Shown: piece after piece, positions 48,662 to 57,482 of the stretch | Layout of the letters: every line of letters starts with the position of its first letter | Numbering within the stretch: the stretch's first letter is position 1 | Assembly: GCA_017619655.1 (NCBI GenBank) | Contig: JAFZRV010000001.1 | Span: 248,001 to 312,000 of the forward strand | From: Bacteroidales bacterium | Lineage (GTDB): Bacteria; Bacteroidota; Bacteroidia; Bacteroidales; UBA932 | Reading direction: 5' to 3' | DNA length: 64,000 bases | Position numbers and translations under genes: made by a program | Notes under the pieces: model-generated | Databases searched by the model: none | Seen by the model: only the letters and a program-made list of their open reading frames with translations | Told to the model about the DNA's origin: nothing

Positions 48662-50702
48662 GCTGCAGGTATTGTTCTTTCAGTTTGAGGGTGATGTTCA
48701 GGTCTCTGGCGGTGTCTCCGGCGGCCGGGACCTGGCTCTCCACGATGCCCTGTCCCTCGAAGGAGACATGGTAGCCCGATTTCTCGAGCAGGGCGAGCGC
48801 TTCGCGCAGTCCCATTCCTTTGACGTTGGGGACCAGTCCTTTATGGATGTCCTCCTTGCCCTGGAAGCTCAGGAGTTCGTCGCTCTTCGGGAGGGAGCCT
48901 TTTCTGGGCAGGGGGTCCTGCCAGTCTATCGCCGAGGCGTAGATGCCTTCGGCGACCTGGCGGAACACCGGTCCGCACCAGGTAGCGCCGTAGAAGTTGT
49001 TGTAGGTGGGCTCGGAATATACCACCACGATCATCGAATACTTGGGCGCATCGGACGGGAAGAAGCCCACGAAGGTGGCCTGGTGCATCTTGTGGCCGGC
49101 GCGGTCTTCGTAGCGGCCGGTATTGGGGAACACGATACGGGCGGTGCCCGTCTTGCCGGCGACGCCGACGGGGCAGCCTTTGAAGATGTTGTAGCCCGTA
49201 CCGCCCGGCGATTCCACCACGCCCCGCATGACCTTCCACATTTCGTGCGCCGTCTCCTTGCTGCAGACGTTGCCGAGCTTCTCGGGTTTGAACTGCTCGA
49301 CGATCTCTCCGTCCTTCTGGTAGTTGCGTACCAGGTGGGGACGCATCATGACGCCTTCGTTGGCAAGGGCGTTGTAGAAGTTGAGGGTATGGAGCGGGGT
49401 GATCTCGACGGTATAGCCCATGGCGATCTGGGGCAGGTCCTTCATGTTCCAGGCGCCGCGGCCGGTCTTCACGTCGGGGTCCTTCAGGTTGGCCTTGGCC
49501 ATGCCCTTGAGCTCGAAGGGGAAGTCGTGGGTGATGCGGCGTTCGTTGGTCAGCTTGTCGAGGAATTCCTTCGGATTCTTGTCGTAGTTGCGGGCGGCCA
49601 GCATGCGGAAGACGTTGTTCGAGGAGATCTCGTAGGCCCGGCGGACGGAAATCGTGGAGTAGCGGTCGAGGTAGTGGTCCACGAACGGGGCGCCGCCGCC
49701 GTAGTTCCAGGTGACGATGGCCGGCACCTCGGTGTCGATGGTCAGTTTCTTGTCTTCCAGCAGCGTGGTGAGCGTGGCGCCCTTGAAGACGGAGCCCGGC
49801 TCGCCCTTGCGGCCGATCGCGTAGTTGTAGGTCTCGTCGAAGCCGCCCTTGCCGTTTTTCTCGAGGTTGACCATGGCCTTGATTTCGCCGGTCGCCACTT
49901 CCATCACCACCACGGTGCCGGCGTGTACCTCGTTGGTCTTGCTGAGGACGTTGATCAGCGCGTTCTGGGCGAGGTCCTGCAGGTCGATGTCGATGGTCAG
50001 CTGCACGTCGAGGCCGTCCACGGGCTGGATGGTCTCGCGGTCGGTGTCCACGATCCAGTTGCGGCCTTCGGTCAGGCGCATCGGCTGGACGCCGTCGGTG
50101 CCGCGGAGGATGGAGTCGCAGCTGCCCTCGATGCCGATGTTCGGAATCTCGCTCTGGTCCTTGATGTAGCCGAGGGTGCGGAAGCCGAGGCGGCCGTAGG
50201 GGTAGGTGCGGTGGTCGACCTTCACTTCGTCGCGCCCGCCGCGTCCGCGACCTTCCCGCAGGATGGGGAAGGAGGAGACTTCCTTCATCTCCTGGTAGGT
50301 GAGGAGGCGACGGTTGAGGAAGAGGTAGCGCCGACCGCCCTGGAGTCCTTCCTTGCGGCGGTCAACGATCTCTTTCTTATACTGGGCGGCTTTCTTGTCC
50401 TTGTAGAAACCGGCCAGGCAGATGGCCAGGGAGTCGATGTTCCTGGCGAAGAGGGCGGAGTCGGGCTGGACGCAGTCCATGCCCATGCGGTATTCGGGGA
50501 TGGAGAAGGCGAGATAGCGCCCGTCGTCGGCCAGGATGCTGCCGCGGGTGCAGGGGAGCACGTCTTCGCGGGTGGTCTTCTTCGAATAGCTGCGCCCGGG
50601 CTTGTTGATGAACTGCAGGTTCACGATCTGTCCCACCGCTACCATTGCGAGCAGTATGAACAGCAGATAGAAGGCGCCGACTTTTCGGATATTGACCTGC
50701 AT
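48648..50702 (-). CDS. ftsI: Penicillin-binding protein FtsI (septal transpeptidase) with PASTA domain
   Basis: 684 residues: a membrane helix (about 9-28), a class B PBP dimerisation domain, and a transpeptidase domain with SVFK (S304, K307), SSN (360-362) and KTGT (near 516). A single PASTA domain closes the protein (about 615-680; 'VPNVKGMGLREALALLEKSG'), as in other Bacteroidota FtsI proteins. It crosslinks septal peptidoglycan with FtsW, encoded downstream. It lies 5 bp after the FtsL-like gene. Confidence 0.96.
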   Translation of the reverse strand: MQVNIRKVGAFYLLFILLAMVAVGQIVNLQFINKPGRSYSKKTTREDVLPCTRGSILADDGRYLAFSIPEYRMGMDCVQPDSALFARNIDSLAICLAGFYKDKKAAQYKKEIVDRRKEGLQGGRRYLFLNRRLLTYQEMKEVSSFPILREGRGRGGRDEVKVDHRTYPYGRLGFRTLGYIKDQSEIPNIGIEGSCDSILRGTDGVQPMRLTEGRNWIVDTDRETIQPVDGLDVQLTIDIDLQDLAQNALINVLSKTNEVHAGTVVVMEVATGEIKAMVNLEKNGKGGFDETYNYAIGRKGEPGSVFKGATLTTLLEDKKLTIDTEVPAIVTWNYGGGAPFVDHYLDRYSTISVRRAYEISSNNVFRMLAARNYDKNPKEFLDKLTNERRITHDFPFELKGMAKANLKDPDVKTGRGAWNMKDLPQIAMGYTVEITPLHTLNFYNALANEGVMMRPHLVRNYQKDGEIVEQFKPEKLGNVCSKETAHEMWKVMRGVVESPGGTGYNIFKGCPVGVAGKTGTARIVFPNTGRYEDRAGHKMHQATFVGFFPSDAPKYSMIVVVYSEPTYNNFYGATWCGPVFRQVAEGIYASAIDWQDPLPRKGSLPKSDELLSFQGKEDIHKGLVPNVKGMGLREALALLEKSGYHVSFEGQGIVESQVPAAGDTARDLNITLKLKEQYLQHETE

Positions 50703-50707
50703 AGCCC

Positions 50708-51079
50708 TTATTTGTCCAATTCAATGCGTTTAGGCGGTTCCACCGGCGCGTGCAGCTTCGAGCCGCTCGCTTTCAGCAGACCGTTGATCCGGGTGCGGTT
50801 GTTCATGCCCACCAGGTCGAGGGTGCGCTGCTGGTAGCTGATGCGCAGCTCCTGCAGCTCCTTCTCGTTTCTCTGTACCTGCACGAGGTTCTGTTCCACC
50901 ATCAGGCTCCAGGCGATGGAGGCGCAGATGATCAGGAACACGAAGAAGATGAAACCGAGCTGACGGTCCACGCCCCACTCGATCAGCTTGTCTCCGCTGA
51001 GATAGCTGACCACCTTGTCGACGAGCCGTTTGAAGCGGCCTTTCTGCTGGATTTGCTGGTCCTTGTCCCGTTTTTTCAT
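50708..51079 (-). CDS. ftsL: FtsL-like division protein
   Basis: 123 residues: a basic cytoplasmic N terminus of about 45 residues, one membrane helix (about 43-62, 'LGFIFFVFLIICASIAWSLM'), then a short coiled-coil segment ('VQVQRNEKELQELRISYQQR') ending in a Pro-rich tail. Sequence similarity to FtsL is always weak; topology, size and position between rsmH and ftsI support the name. It should form the FtsQLB complex. Confidence 0.85.
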   Translation of the reverse strand: MKKRDKDQQIQQKGRFKRLVDKVVSYLSGDKLIEWGVDRQLGFIFFVFLIICASIAWSLMVEQNLVQVQRNEKELQELRISYQQRTLDLVGMNNRTRINGLLKASGSKLHAPVEPPKRIELDK

Positions 51080-51083
51080 CGTC

Positions 51084-51953
51084 TCACTGCCTTTCGGCGA
51101 CCCTCAGTTTTGCGCTGCGCGCGCGCGTGTTGGAAGCAATTTCTTCCTCGGAAGGAAGAATCGGTTTCTTGTTCACACGCTGGAGCTGTCCTTCCTGACA
51201 GCCGTCCCTGATTGCGGTCTTGACGATGCGGTCCTCTAAAGAATGGTATGTAATGACGGCCAGCCGTGCTCCTTGCCCGAGCGATCGGAAAGCCCCTTTC
51301 ATAAACCCCTCCAGTGAAGTCATCTCGCCATTGACTTCAATCCTCAGCGCTTGGTATATTTTTGCTAAATACTTATGTTCAAATAATTTAGGCAGAACAG
51401 GTGCAATCGCTCTGCCTAAATCGTCCGTGGTCTTCAACGGGCTTCTTTCCCGGGCCGAAACCACCAGTTCCGCGACCCGCCTGCTGCTTTCCACCTCGCC
51501 GTAAAGCCGGAAGATCTTTTCCAGGTCTTCCCCACTATAACTATTTACTATATCAGCTGCACACACCGGTGCGTCAGCATTCATGCGCATGTCCAGCGGC
51601 GCGTTTTCGAAACGGAAGGAGAAGCCTCGTTCTCCCGTATCGAACTGGTGCGACGATACGCCCAGGTCCGCCAGTATTCCATCCACCGCCGCATATCCGT
51701 AGTATTTCACGAAGTTGTGCACGAAACGGAAGTCGTTGTGTACAACGGTCAGTCTCGGATCATCGGGCGCGTTCGCCAGGGCTTCCTGGTCTTTGTCGAA
51801 TGCGATCAGCCGTCCTTTCGGGCCGAGATGCTTCAAGATCTCGCGGCTGTGACCGCCTCCTCCAAAAGTCGCATCCACGTAGACGCCGTCTTCGCGGATG
51901 GCAAGCGCCGAAATGCTCTCGTTGAGGAGGACGGGAGTGTGGTACGCAGACAT
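51084..51953 (-). CDS. rsmH: 16S rRNA (cytosine(1402)-N4)-methyltransferase RsmH
   Basis: Methylates N4 of C1402 in 16S rRNA. 289 residues with 'HTPVLLNESISAL', the SAM motif 'YVDATFGGGGHSREIL', 'DGILADLGVSSHQFD', 'GFSFRFENAPLDMRMN' and 'AVITYHSLEDRIVK', all typical of MraW/RsmH. It is the second gene of the dcw cluster, 18 bp after mraZ. Confidence 0.97.
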   Translation of the reverse strand: MSAYHTPVLLNESISALAIREDGVYVDATFGGGGHSREILKHLGPKGRLIAFDKDQEALANAPDDPRLTVVHNDFRFVHNFVKYYGYAAVDGILADLGVSSHQFDTGERGFSFRFENAPLDMRMNADAPVCAADIVNSYSGEDLEKIFRLYGEVESSRRVAELVVSARERSPLKTTDDLGRAIAPVLPKLFEHKYLAKIYQALRIEVNGEMTSLEGFMKGAFRSLGQGARLAVITYHSLEDRIVKTAIRDGCQEGQLQRVNKKPILPSEEEIASNTRARSAKLRVAERQ

Positions 51954-51971
51954 GTCGGGAATCTCCTTCTG

Positions 51972-52418
51972 CTATCCGAGAATCTTTTCGGCCAATGCCA
52001 CGAAGTCCCTGCTGTCCATCTCCCGCTCCTCGTACTTCTTCTTGTCCCAGATCTCGATCATGTGGTTGCTTCCCGCAAAGACGACCTCCTTGTCGATGCC
52101 CGCCTTCTCGAGGAGGGCCTTGGGGATGGTCATGCGTCCGAGCTTTCCGTCCGGCTCTACGTCCGCAGTGCCTCTCATGTATTCCCGCCAGAAGGTATCG
52201 TGCTCCCTGTTGAAGGGGTTCAAACGGCTTCTGACCGCTTCGGAATCCTTTTCCCACTCATCGTAGGCGTACATTTCGAGGCACTCTGCGAAGAGAGACT
52301 TTTTTACTACGAAGCGAAGGCTTGCACCTTCGCCCATACTGGATTTGAAGGCGGAAGGGAAGATCAATCTCCCCTTGTCGTCGACCTTTGCCTTGTAGCA
52401 ACCGATAAACTTCGCCAT
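51972..52418 (-). CDS. mraZ: Transcriptional regulator MraZ
   Basis: 148 residues with two SpoVT/AbrB-like halves ('AKVDDKGRLIFPSAFK' and 'VEPDGKLGRMTIPKALLEKA'). MraZ represses its own dcw operon in the species studied, by binding short direct repeats in the promoter region. It is the first gene of the minus-strand dcw cluster. The gap before it holds a -7 box (52451-52458) and an AT-rich region with GGAA-containing direct repeats (TGGAA on the minus strand at about 52464-52490) that could be operator sites. Confidence 0.95.
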   Translation of the reverse strand: MAKFIGCYKAKVDDKGRLIFPSAFKSSMGEGASLRFVVKKSLFAECLEMYAYDEWEKDSEAVRSRLNPFNREHDTFWREYMRGTADVEPDGKLGRMTIPKALLEKAGIDKEVVFAGSNHMIEIWDKKKYEEREMDSRDFVALAEKILG

Positions 52419-52450
52419 CGTATCCTATATGCGTTCAGTGATGTGTGTTG

Positions 52451-52482
52451 CAAAGTTAAGAAAATTTTCCACTTTCTTCCAA
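52451..52482 (-). promoter_or_regulatory. Promoter of the dcw cluster (mraZ)
   Basis: On the minus strand a TTG (52482-52480) and TAACTTTG (52458-52451) are 21 bp apart; the -7 box ends 32 bp before the mraZ ATG. Repeated TTGGAA/GTGGAA motifs in the spacer resemble the kind of direct repeat bound by MraZ; the binding is inferred. Confidence 0.6.
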
Positions 52483-52521
52483 ATTATTCCAAAAATTTAC
52501 ACAAACATTTTTTCAACACAC

Positions 52522-52550
52522 AAAAAACCCGCACTTTCGGCAAGTGCGGG
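52522..52550 (-). terminator. Intrinsic terminator of the dnaX-lptB operon
   Basis: A perfect 9-bp stem CCCGCACTT/AAGTGCGGG (52528-52536 and 52542-52550) with a 5-nt loop. Read on the minus strand it is followed by six T residues, and it lies 28 bp after the lptB stop codon. It insulates the dcw promoter. Confidence 0.9.
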
Positions 52551-52577
52551 TTGTACTTCAGGGGCTTCGGGTAGCGC

Positions 52578-53327
<750 letters not shown>

Positions 53328-53329
53328 CG

Positions 53330-55024
53330 CTAGCTGATCTCGAGTTCAAAATCTTTTCGCAGTTCGTTGAATTCGGGCGAGTTTTCCTGCAAAAACTTTG
53401 CCTTGTCGGAGGGCATGTACATGCCGCGGCCGGTTTCTGCGGTCTCCTTCACGTCCACGATGAGGCGAATCTCCCTGTCTGCGAATTGTTTCTGGAGGAA
53501 GGCCTCCATGCGGGGCCGGCAGGTGCGGTCGATCCATTCTTTCTGGGCCAGGTTGCCGACCTCGAAATGGATATCCTTGCCGTTCATCGTCGGGGTGGTG
53601 TTGGAGAGGGCCGACGACAGGCGGGGCATCTTGTTTTCGCTTTCGGCGAGGGCCTTCCAGACGTCGGTGAGCCTGGCGGCGTCGGGCGCGGCCTGGTTTG
53701 TTTCGGTCGCGGTCGTTTCGGCCGTGACGGGCTCCTGTTTGGCCTGGGCCATCATCTCCTTGATCGACAGTCCGGTCGAATGCGTTTTCTTTACCTCCGG
53801 CTGTTTCACCTCCTGTTGCTCAGGCTTCGCTGGACTAGCAGGCGTAGCCGCGGGTGGTGTTCGGAGCCGCGAGCTTTTTTCAGTGAGCGGGACGGACACC
53901 AGAGCGGCGGAGCCTGCGTTTTTGGCGAAGTTTGCAACAATGTTGCAAATCTTCATGAGCGCAAACTCGATGAGGAGACGGGGATTGCCGCTTTGCTTGT
54001 AGGCGGATTCGCAGGCCGTCGTGATGGTCAGCGCCTCGAAAAGGAAGCCCACGTCGCAGCGGCCGGCAAATTCGCGGTAGCGCGCGGCCACCGACGGGGC
54101 CAGCTCCAGGAGACTCCGCGAAGCGTCGTTCTTACAGACCAGCAGGTCGCGGAAATGACTGCTCAGACCCCCGATAAAACTCTGGGCGTTGAAGCCCTTC
54201 GAAAGGATCTCGTCGAAAGTGAGCATCGCCCGGGCGTAATCGCCCGACAGAAAGTCTTCGGTGAGACTGAAATAGTAGTCGTAGTCGAGCACGTTCAGGT
54301 TCTTGATCACCTGCTCGTAGCTGATCTCCTTGCCGCAGAAAGCAACCGTCTGGTCGAAGAGCGTCAGCGCGTCGCGCATCGCACCGTCGGCCTTCTGCGC
54401 GATGATGTGCAGCGCGTCGTCGCTTACCGTCACCCCCTCCTTGGCCGCGATGTCCTTCATGTTGCGCACCATGTCGTCGACGCTGATGCGGTTGAAATCG
54501 TAGGTCTGGCAGCGGGAGAGGATGGTCGGGAGGATCTTGTGCTTCTCGGTGGTCGCCAGGATGAAGATGGCGTGGGCCGGCGGCTCCTCGAGCGTCTTGA
54601 GGAACGCGTTGAAGGCCTGTTGCGAGAGCATGTGGACCTCGTCGATGATGTAGACGCTGTAGCGCCCCACCTGCGGCGGGATGCGCACCTTGTCGGTCAG
54701 CGCGCGGATGTCGTCGACCGAGTTGTTGGAGGCGGCGTCAAGCTCATGGATGCTGTAGGAACGGCCCTCCGCGAAAGAGCGGCAGGACTCGCATTCACCG
54801 CAGGGCTCCAGGTCCGGACCCGGATTGGCGCAGTTGATGGTCTTGGCAAAAATGCGGGCGGCGCTGGTCTTGCCCACGCCGCGCGGGCCGCAGAACAGGT
54901 ATGCGTGCGCCAGCTGGCCGCGCAGGATCGAGTTCTTGAGCGCCCTGGCAATGTTCTCCTGTCCCAGCAGCGTCTCGAAGCTGTTGGGCCTGTACTTCCG
55001 GGCTGATACGATGAATTGTTCCAT
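53330..55024 (-). CDS. dnaX: DNA polymerase III subunit gamma/tau
   Basis: Clamp-loader ATPase of 564 residues. Walker A GPRGVGKTS (46-54); zinc-binding Cys at 65, 75, 78 and 81; 'IIDEVHMLSQQAFNAFLKTL' (Walker B); 'SRC' sensor in 'TILSRCQTYDF'. The C-terminal third is variable and Pro/Glu-rich, as in tau. The start at 55024 (MEQFIVSARKYRP) is the family N terminus, although the frame stays open far upstream. A -7 box TATATTTG on the minus strand ends 6 nt before this ATG, so the mRNA is probably leaderless. Cotranscribed with lptB. Confidence 0.97.
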   Translation of the reverse strand: MEQFIVSARKYRPNSFETLLGQENIARALKNSILRGQLAHAYLFCGPRGVGKTSAARIFAKTINCANPGPDLEPCGECESCRSFAEGRSYSIHELDAASNNSVDDIRALTDKVRIPPQVGRYSVYIIDEVHMLSQQAFNAFLKTLEEPPAHAIFILATTEKHKILPTILSRCQTYDFNRISVDDMVRNMKDIAAKEGVTVSDDALHIIAQKADGAMRDALTLFDQTVAFCGKEISYEQVIKNLNVLDYDYYFSLTEDFLSGDYARAMLTFDEILSKGFNAQSFIGGLSSHFRDLLVCKNDASRSLLELAPSVAARYREFAGRCDVGFLFEALTITTACESAYKQSGNPRLLIEFALMKICNIVANFAKNAGSAALVSVPLTEKSSRLRTPPAATPASPAKPEQQEVKQPEVKKTHSTGLSIKEMMAQAKQEPVTAETTATETNQAAPDAARLTDVWKALAESENKMPRLSSALSNTTPTMNGKDIHFEVGNLAQKEWIDRTCRPRMEAFLQKQFADREIRLIVDVKETAETGRGMYMPSDKAKFLQENSPEFNELRKDFELEIS

Positions 55025-55030
55025 AGTCTG

Positions 55031-55059
55031 CAAATATAGCAATAAAATGTCTATTTTTG
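55031..55059. promoter_or_regulatory. Divergent leaderless promoters of dnaX and the M16 gene
   Basis: Minus-strand TATATTTG (55038-55031) ends 6 nt before the dnaX ATG; plus-strand TATTTTTG (55052-55059) ends 4 nt before the M16 ATG. The whole intergenic gap is 39 bp, so both -33 regions overlap the opposite promoter and the two genes may compete for polymerase. Confidence 0.6.
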
Positions 55060-55063
55060 CCGC

Positions 55064-56305
55064 ATGATTTACACAAAGACTTTCGACTGCGGCCTGCAGT
55101 TCGCTTTCCGCCGCACGCGCTCGCAAGTGGCGTATTGCGCCCTGGCCATCCAGTCGGGAACGCGCGACGAACCCGCGGCCCACAGCGGCATCGCCCACAT
55201 GACCGAGCACATGCTCTTCAAGGGCACCGCCAGGCGCACGCCGCAGCAGATCAGCAACCGGCTCGAAGTGCTGGGCGGCGAGCTCAACGCCTATACCGCC
55301 AAGGAGGAGACGGTCCTGTATTCGACTGTGCTGAAGGAAGATACCGCCAAGGCCGTGGACCTGCTCTTCGAGCTGGCCTATACCTCCACCTTTCCGCAGA
55401 AGGAACTCGACAAGGAGCGCTGCGTGGTGATCGACGAGATCAACATGTACAAGGATTCTCCTTCCGAGTGCATTTTCGAAGAATTCGAGCGCCTGCTCTT
55501 CGATCCCAGCCCGCTGGCCCGTCCCATCCTCGGCACGACCCGGAGCCTGAAAACCATCGATTCCGCCGCCCTGCACGCCTATGTGCGCGAGAACTTCCGC
55601 CCCGAGCGGATGTGCATCGCCATCGTGGGCAACATGACCCCGCAGCGCGCCGAAAAGATCGCCCTTCAGTCCGTCGCCCGCTATATCCCCGCCGACTACA
55701 GGCCCGCCGCCCGCCCGGACCGCCCCGCGGTGCCGCAGCAGCTGCCCGTGCCGCCCCGTTTCGAGAAGGAAGTCTCCAAGAAGAATCATCAGATCAACTG
55801 CATCGTCGGCACCACCGCCTATTCGTACTACGACGACCGCCGCATGGAACTGATCCTGCTGGCCAACCTGCTCGGCGGCCCGAGCGCCAATTCGCGCCTC
55901 AACCAGCTGCTGCGCGAGAAGAACGCGCTGGTCTATTCCATCGACGCCTCGTTCACCCAGTTCGCCGACAGCGGCTCGATGCTCATCTATTTCGGCTGCG
56001 AGAAGCCCAATCTGGAAAAATGCCTGGAACTGGTGCATGCGGAACTGGCCGCCGTGCGCGACAAGGCGCTCTCGGAGCGTGCGTTGCGCGTCGCCAAGCG
56101 CCAGCTGATCGGCCAGTTGGCCGTGGCTGCCGACAACGGCGAGGCCCAGGCCCTGTCCATGGCCAAGAGCATGCTGGTCTTCGGCAAGATCATGCCCGAC
56201 GAGGAAGTGCGCCGCCGCATCGAAGCCATCACGCCGGAAAGCCTCCGGCAAGCGGCGTGCGACGTGCTGGCGGAAGACAGGCTCAGCACCTTGATTTTCA
56301 AGTAA
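55064..56305 (+). CDS. M16 family zinc peptidase
   Basis: 413 residues. The inverted zinc motif HxxEH is 'HMTEH' (45-49) in 'SGIAHMTEHMLFKGT', with the distal Glu in 'VVIDEINMYKDSP' about 75 residues later. It continues through both M16 halves; the second half carries 'LNQLLREKNALVYSIDASF' and 'RLNQLLREK', typical of insulinase-like proteins. The family includes mitochondrial-processing-peptidase-like proteins; no signal peptide is seen, so a cytoplasmic protease is likely. It is followed 1 bp later by an O-methyltransferase gene. Confidence 0.93.
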   Translation: MIYTKTFDCGLQFAFRRTRSQVAYCALAIQSGTRDEPAAHSGIAHMTEHMLFKGTARRTPQQISNRLEVLGGELNAYTAKEETVLYSTVLKEDTAKAVDLLFELAYTSTFPQKELDKERCVVIDEINMYKDSPSECIFEEFERLLFDPSPLARPILGTTRSLKTIDSAALHAYVRENFRPERMCIAIVGNMTPQRAEKIALQSVARYIPADYRPAARPDRPAVPQQLPVPPRFEKEVSKKNHQINCIVGTTAYSYYDDRRMELILLANLLGGPSANSRLNQLLREKNALVYSIDASFTQFADSGSMLIYFGCEKPNLEKCLELVHAELAAVRDKALSERALRVAKRQLIGQLAVAADNGEAQALSMAKSMLVFGKIMPDEEVRRRIEAITPESLRQAACDVLAEDRLSTLIFK

Positions 56306-56306
56306 T

Positions 56307-56936
56307 ATGGACGCATTGGAACGCTACGTTCGGGACATGTCCACCCCGCAGGGTGAAGCGCTGGAATGGGTGGAGCGGCAGTCCTGGCTGCGGACGAGCC
56401 ATGGCCGCCAGGTGTCCGGACCGGAAGTCGGCGCGCTGCTGCGGCAGTTCGTGCAGCTGCTCCAGCCGCAGCGCGTGCTGGAAATCGGCACCTTCTCGGG
56501 TTATTCGACCCTGTGGATGGCCAGCGCACTGCCCGAGGGAGGGCGCGTGGACACCCTCGAGATCAACGACGAGATGGAAGACCTCATCCGCGAAGGCTTC
56601 GAACGGGCGGGCCTGGCCGACCGCATCCGGCTGCTCATCGGCGACGCCCTCGACATCCTGCCGGGCCTGACCGAGCGCTATGGGCTCGTGTTCATCGACG
56701 CCGACAAGCGGGACTATGTCGCCTACTACCAGTCGGTGTTCGACCTCGTCGTTCAGGGCGGCCTCATCGTGGCCGACAACGTGCTATGGGACGGAAAAGT
56801 CTGCGCCGGGGAGGCGCCCCGCGACCAGCAGACCCGGGGCATCCTGGCCTTCAACGACCTGGTGGCCGGGGACGGGCGCGTCGACAATTTCATCCTGCCC
56901 TTGCGTGACGGCCTGAACATCATCCGAAAAAAATAG
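56307..56936 (+). CDS. O-methyltransferase, class I SAM-dependent (catechol type)
   Basis: 209 residues. The SAM-binding strand 'VLEIGTFSGYSTLWMA' (57-72), an acidic residue in 'VDTLEINDEM', and the metal-binding 'VFIDADKRDYVAYY' (128-141) with 'IVADNVLWDGKV' match the cation-dependent COMT/CCoAMT family. The bacterial substrates are unknown. One bp after the M16 gene, so cotranscribed. Confidence 0.93.
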   Translation: MDALERYVRDMSTPQGEALEWVERQSWLRTSHGRQVSGPEVGALLRQFVQLLQPQRVLEIGTFSGYSTLWMASALPEGGRVDTLEINDEMEDLIREGFERAGLADRIRLLIGDALDILPGLTERYGLVFIDADKRDYVAYYQSVFDLVVQGGLIVADNVLWDGKVCAGEAPRDQQTRGILAFNDLVAGDGRVDNFILPLRDGLNIIRKK

Positions 56937-56937
56937 T

Positions 56938-56945
56938 TATCTTTG
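56938..56945 (+). promoter_or_regulatory. -7 promoter box TATCTTTG for mscL
   Basis: An exact TAnnTTTG match beginning 2 bp after the methyltransferase stop and 40 bp before the mscL ATG. Confidence 0.55.
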
Positions 56946-56985
56946 TGAAGATGCCGTGATCATTCACAATTAAATCTATACAACT

Positions 56986-57414
56986 ATGGGACTCGTTAAA
57001 GAATTCAAGGAATTCGCCCTCAAGGGCAATGTGATGGACATGGCCGTCGGTGTGGTCATCGGCGGTGCGTTCGGCAAGATCGTCTCCTCGCTGGTCGCAG
57101 ACATCATCATGCCGCTCATCGGCGCGCTGCTGGGCAACGTCGATTTCACCAAACTGGCCGTCACCCTTCGCAGCGAAGTGGTCGACGCCGCCGGCGAAGT
57201 CGTCAAGCCGGCTGTCAACCTCACTTACGGCAACTTCATCCAGGCCGCCGTCGACTTCTTCATCATCGCACTCTGCATCTTCTTCGTCCTCAAGGGCATC
57301 AACAAGATGACCAAGAAGAAGGAAGAAGAACCCGCTCCGGCGCCGGCAGAACCTGTCGTTCCCGAAGACATCCAGCTCCTCCGCGAAATCCGCGACGAAC
57401 TGAAGAAGAAATAA
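56986..57414 (+). CDS. mscL: Large-conductance mechanosensitive channel MscL
   Basis: 142 residues. N-terminal amphipathic helix '[20 protein letters not shown]' and TM1 '[20 protein letters not shown]', a periplasmic loop, TM2 (about 84-106, '[20 protein letters not shown]') and a charged C-terminal helical bundle. The pore-lining '[14 protein letters not shown]' is canonical. It releases solutes on hypo-osmotic shock. An intrinsic terminator follows 26 bp after the stop. Confidence 0.97.
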   Translation: MGLVKEFKEFALKGNVMDMAVGVVIGGAFGKIVSSLVADIIMPLIGALLGNVDFTKLAVTLRSEVVDAAGEVVKPAVNLTYGNFIQAAVDFFIIALCIFFVLKGINKMTKKKEEEPAPAPAEPVVPEDIQLLREIRDELKKK

Positions 57415-57440
57415 GCATTCCTATTGCTGACACTGATACA

Positions 57441-57466
57441 AAAAAAGCCCGGGAAGGGCTTTTTTT
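57441..57466 (+). terminator. Intrinsic terminator after mscL, overlapping the next promoter
   Basis: AAAAAAGCCC (57441-57450) and GGGCTTTTTT (57456-57465) pair around GGGAA, with a T-tract. The -7 box of the next gene starts 1-2 bp after the T-tract, so its -33 region lies inside the terminator. Confidence 0.85.
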
Positions 57467-57467
57467 G

Positions 57468-57475
57468 TATCTTTG
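57468..57475 (+). promoter_or_regulatory. -7 promoter box TATCTTTG for the S51/ATP-grasp gene
   Basis: An exact TAnnTTTG match ending 7 nt before the ATG at 57483. The transcript should have almost no leader. Confidence 0.6.
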
Positions 57476-57482
57476 CGGCCGT

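Noticed and set aside
46133..50837. Long plus-strand frames opposite mraY, murE and ftsI
   Set aside because: They mirror the coding strand of conserved dcw genes and have no recognisable domains.
55025..56251. Minus-strand upstream extension of dnaX by about 400 codons
   Set aside because: It lies antisense to the M16 gene and shows no domain; the family N terminus MEQFIVSARKYRP begins at 55024 just after a promoter box.
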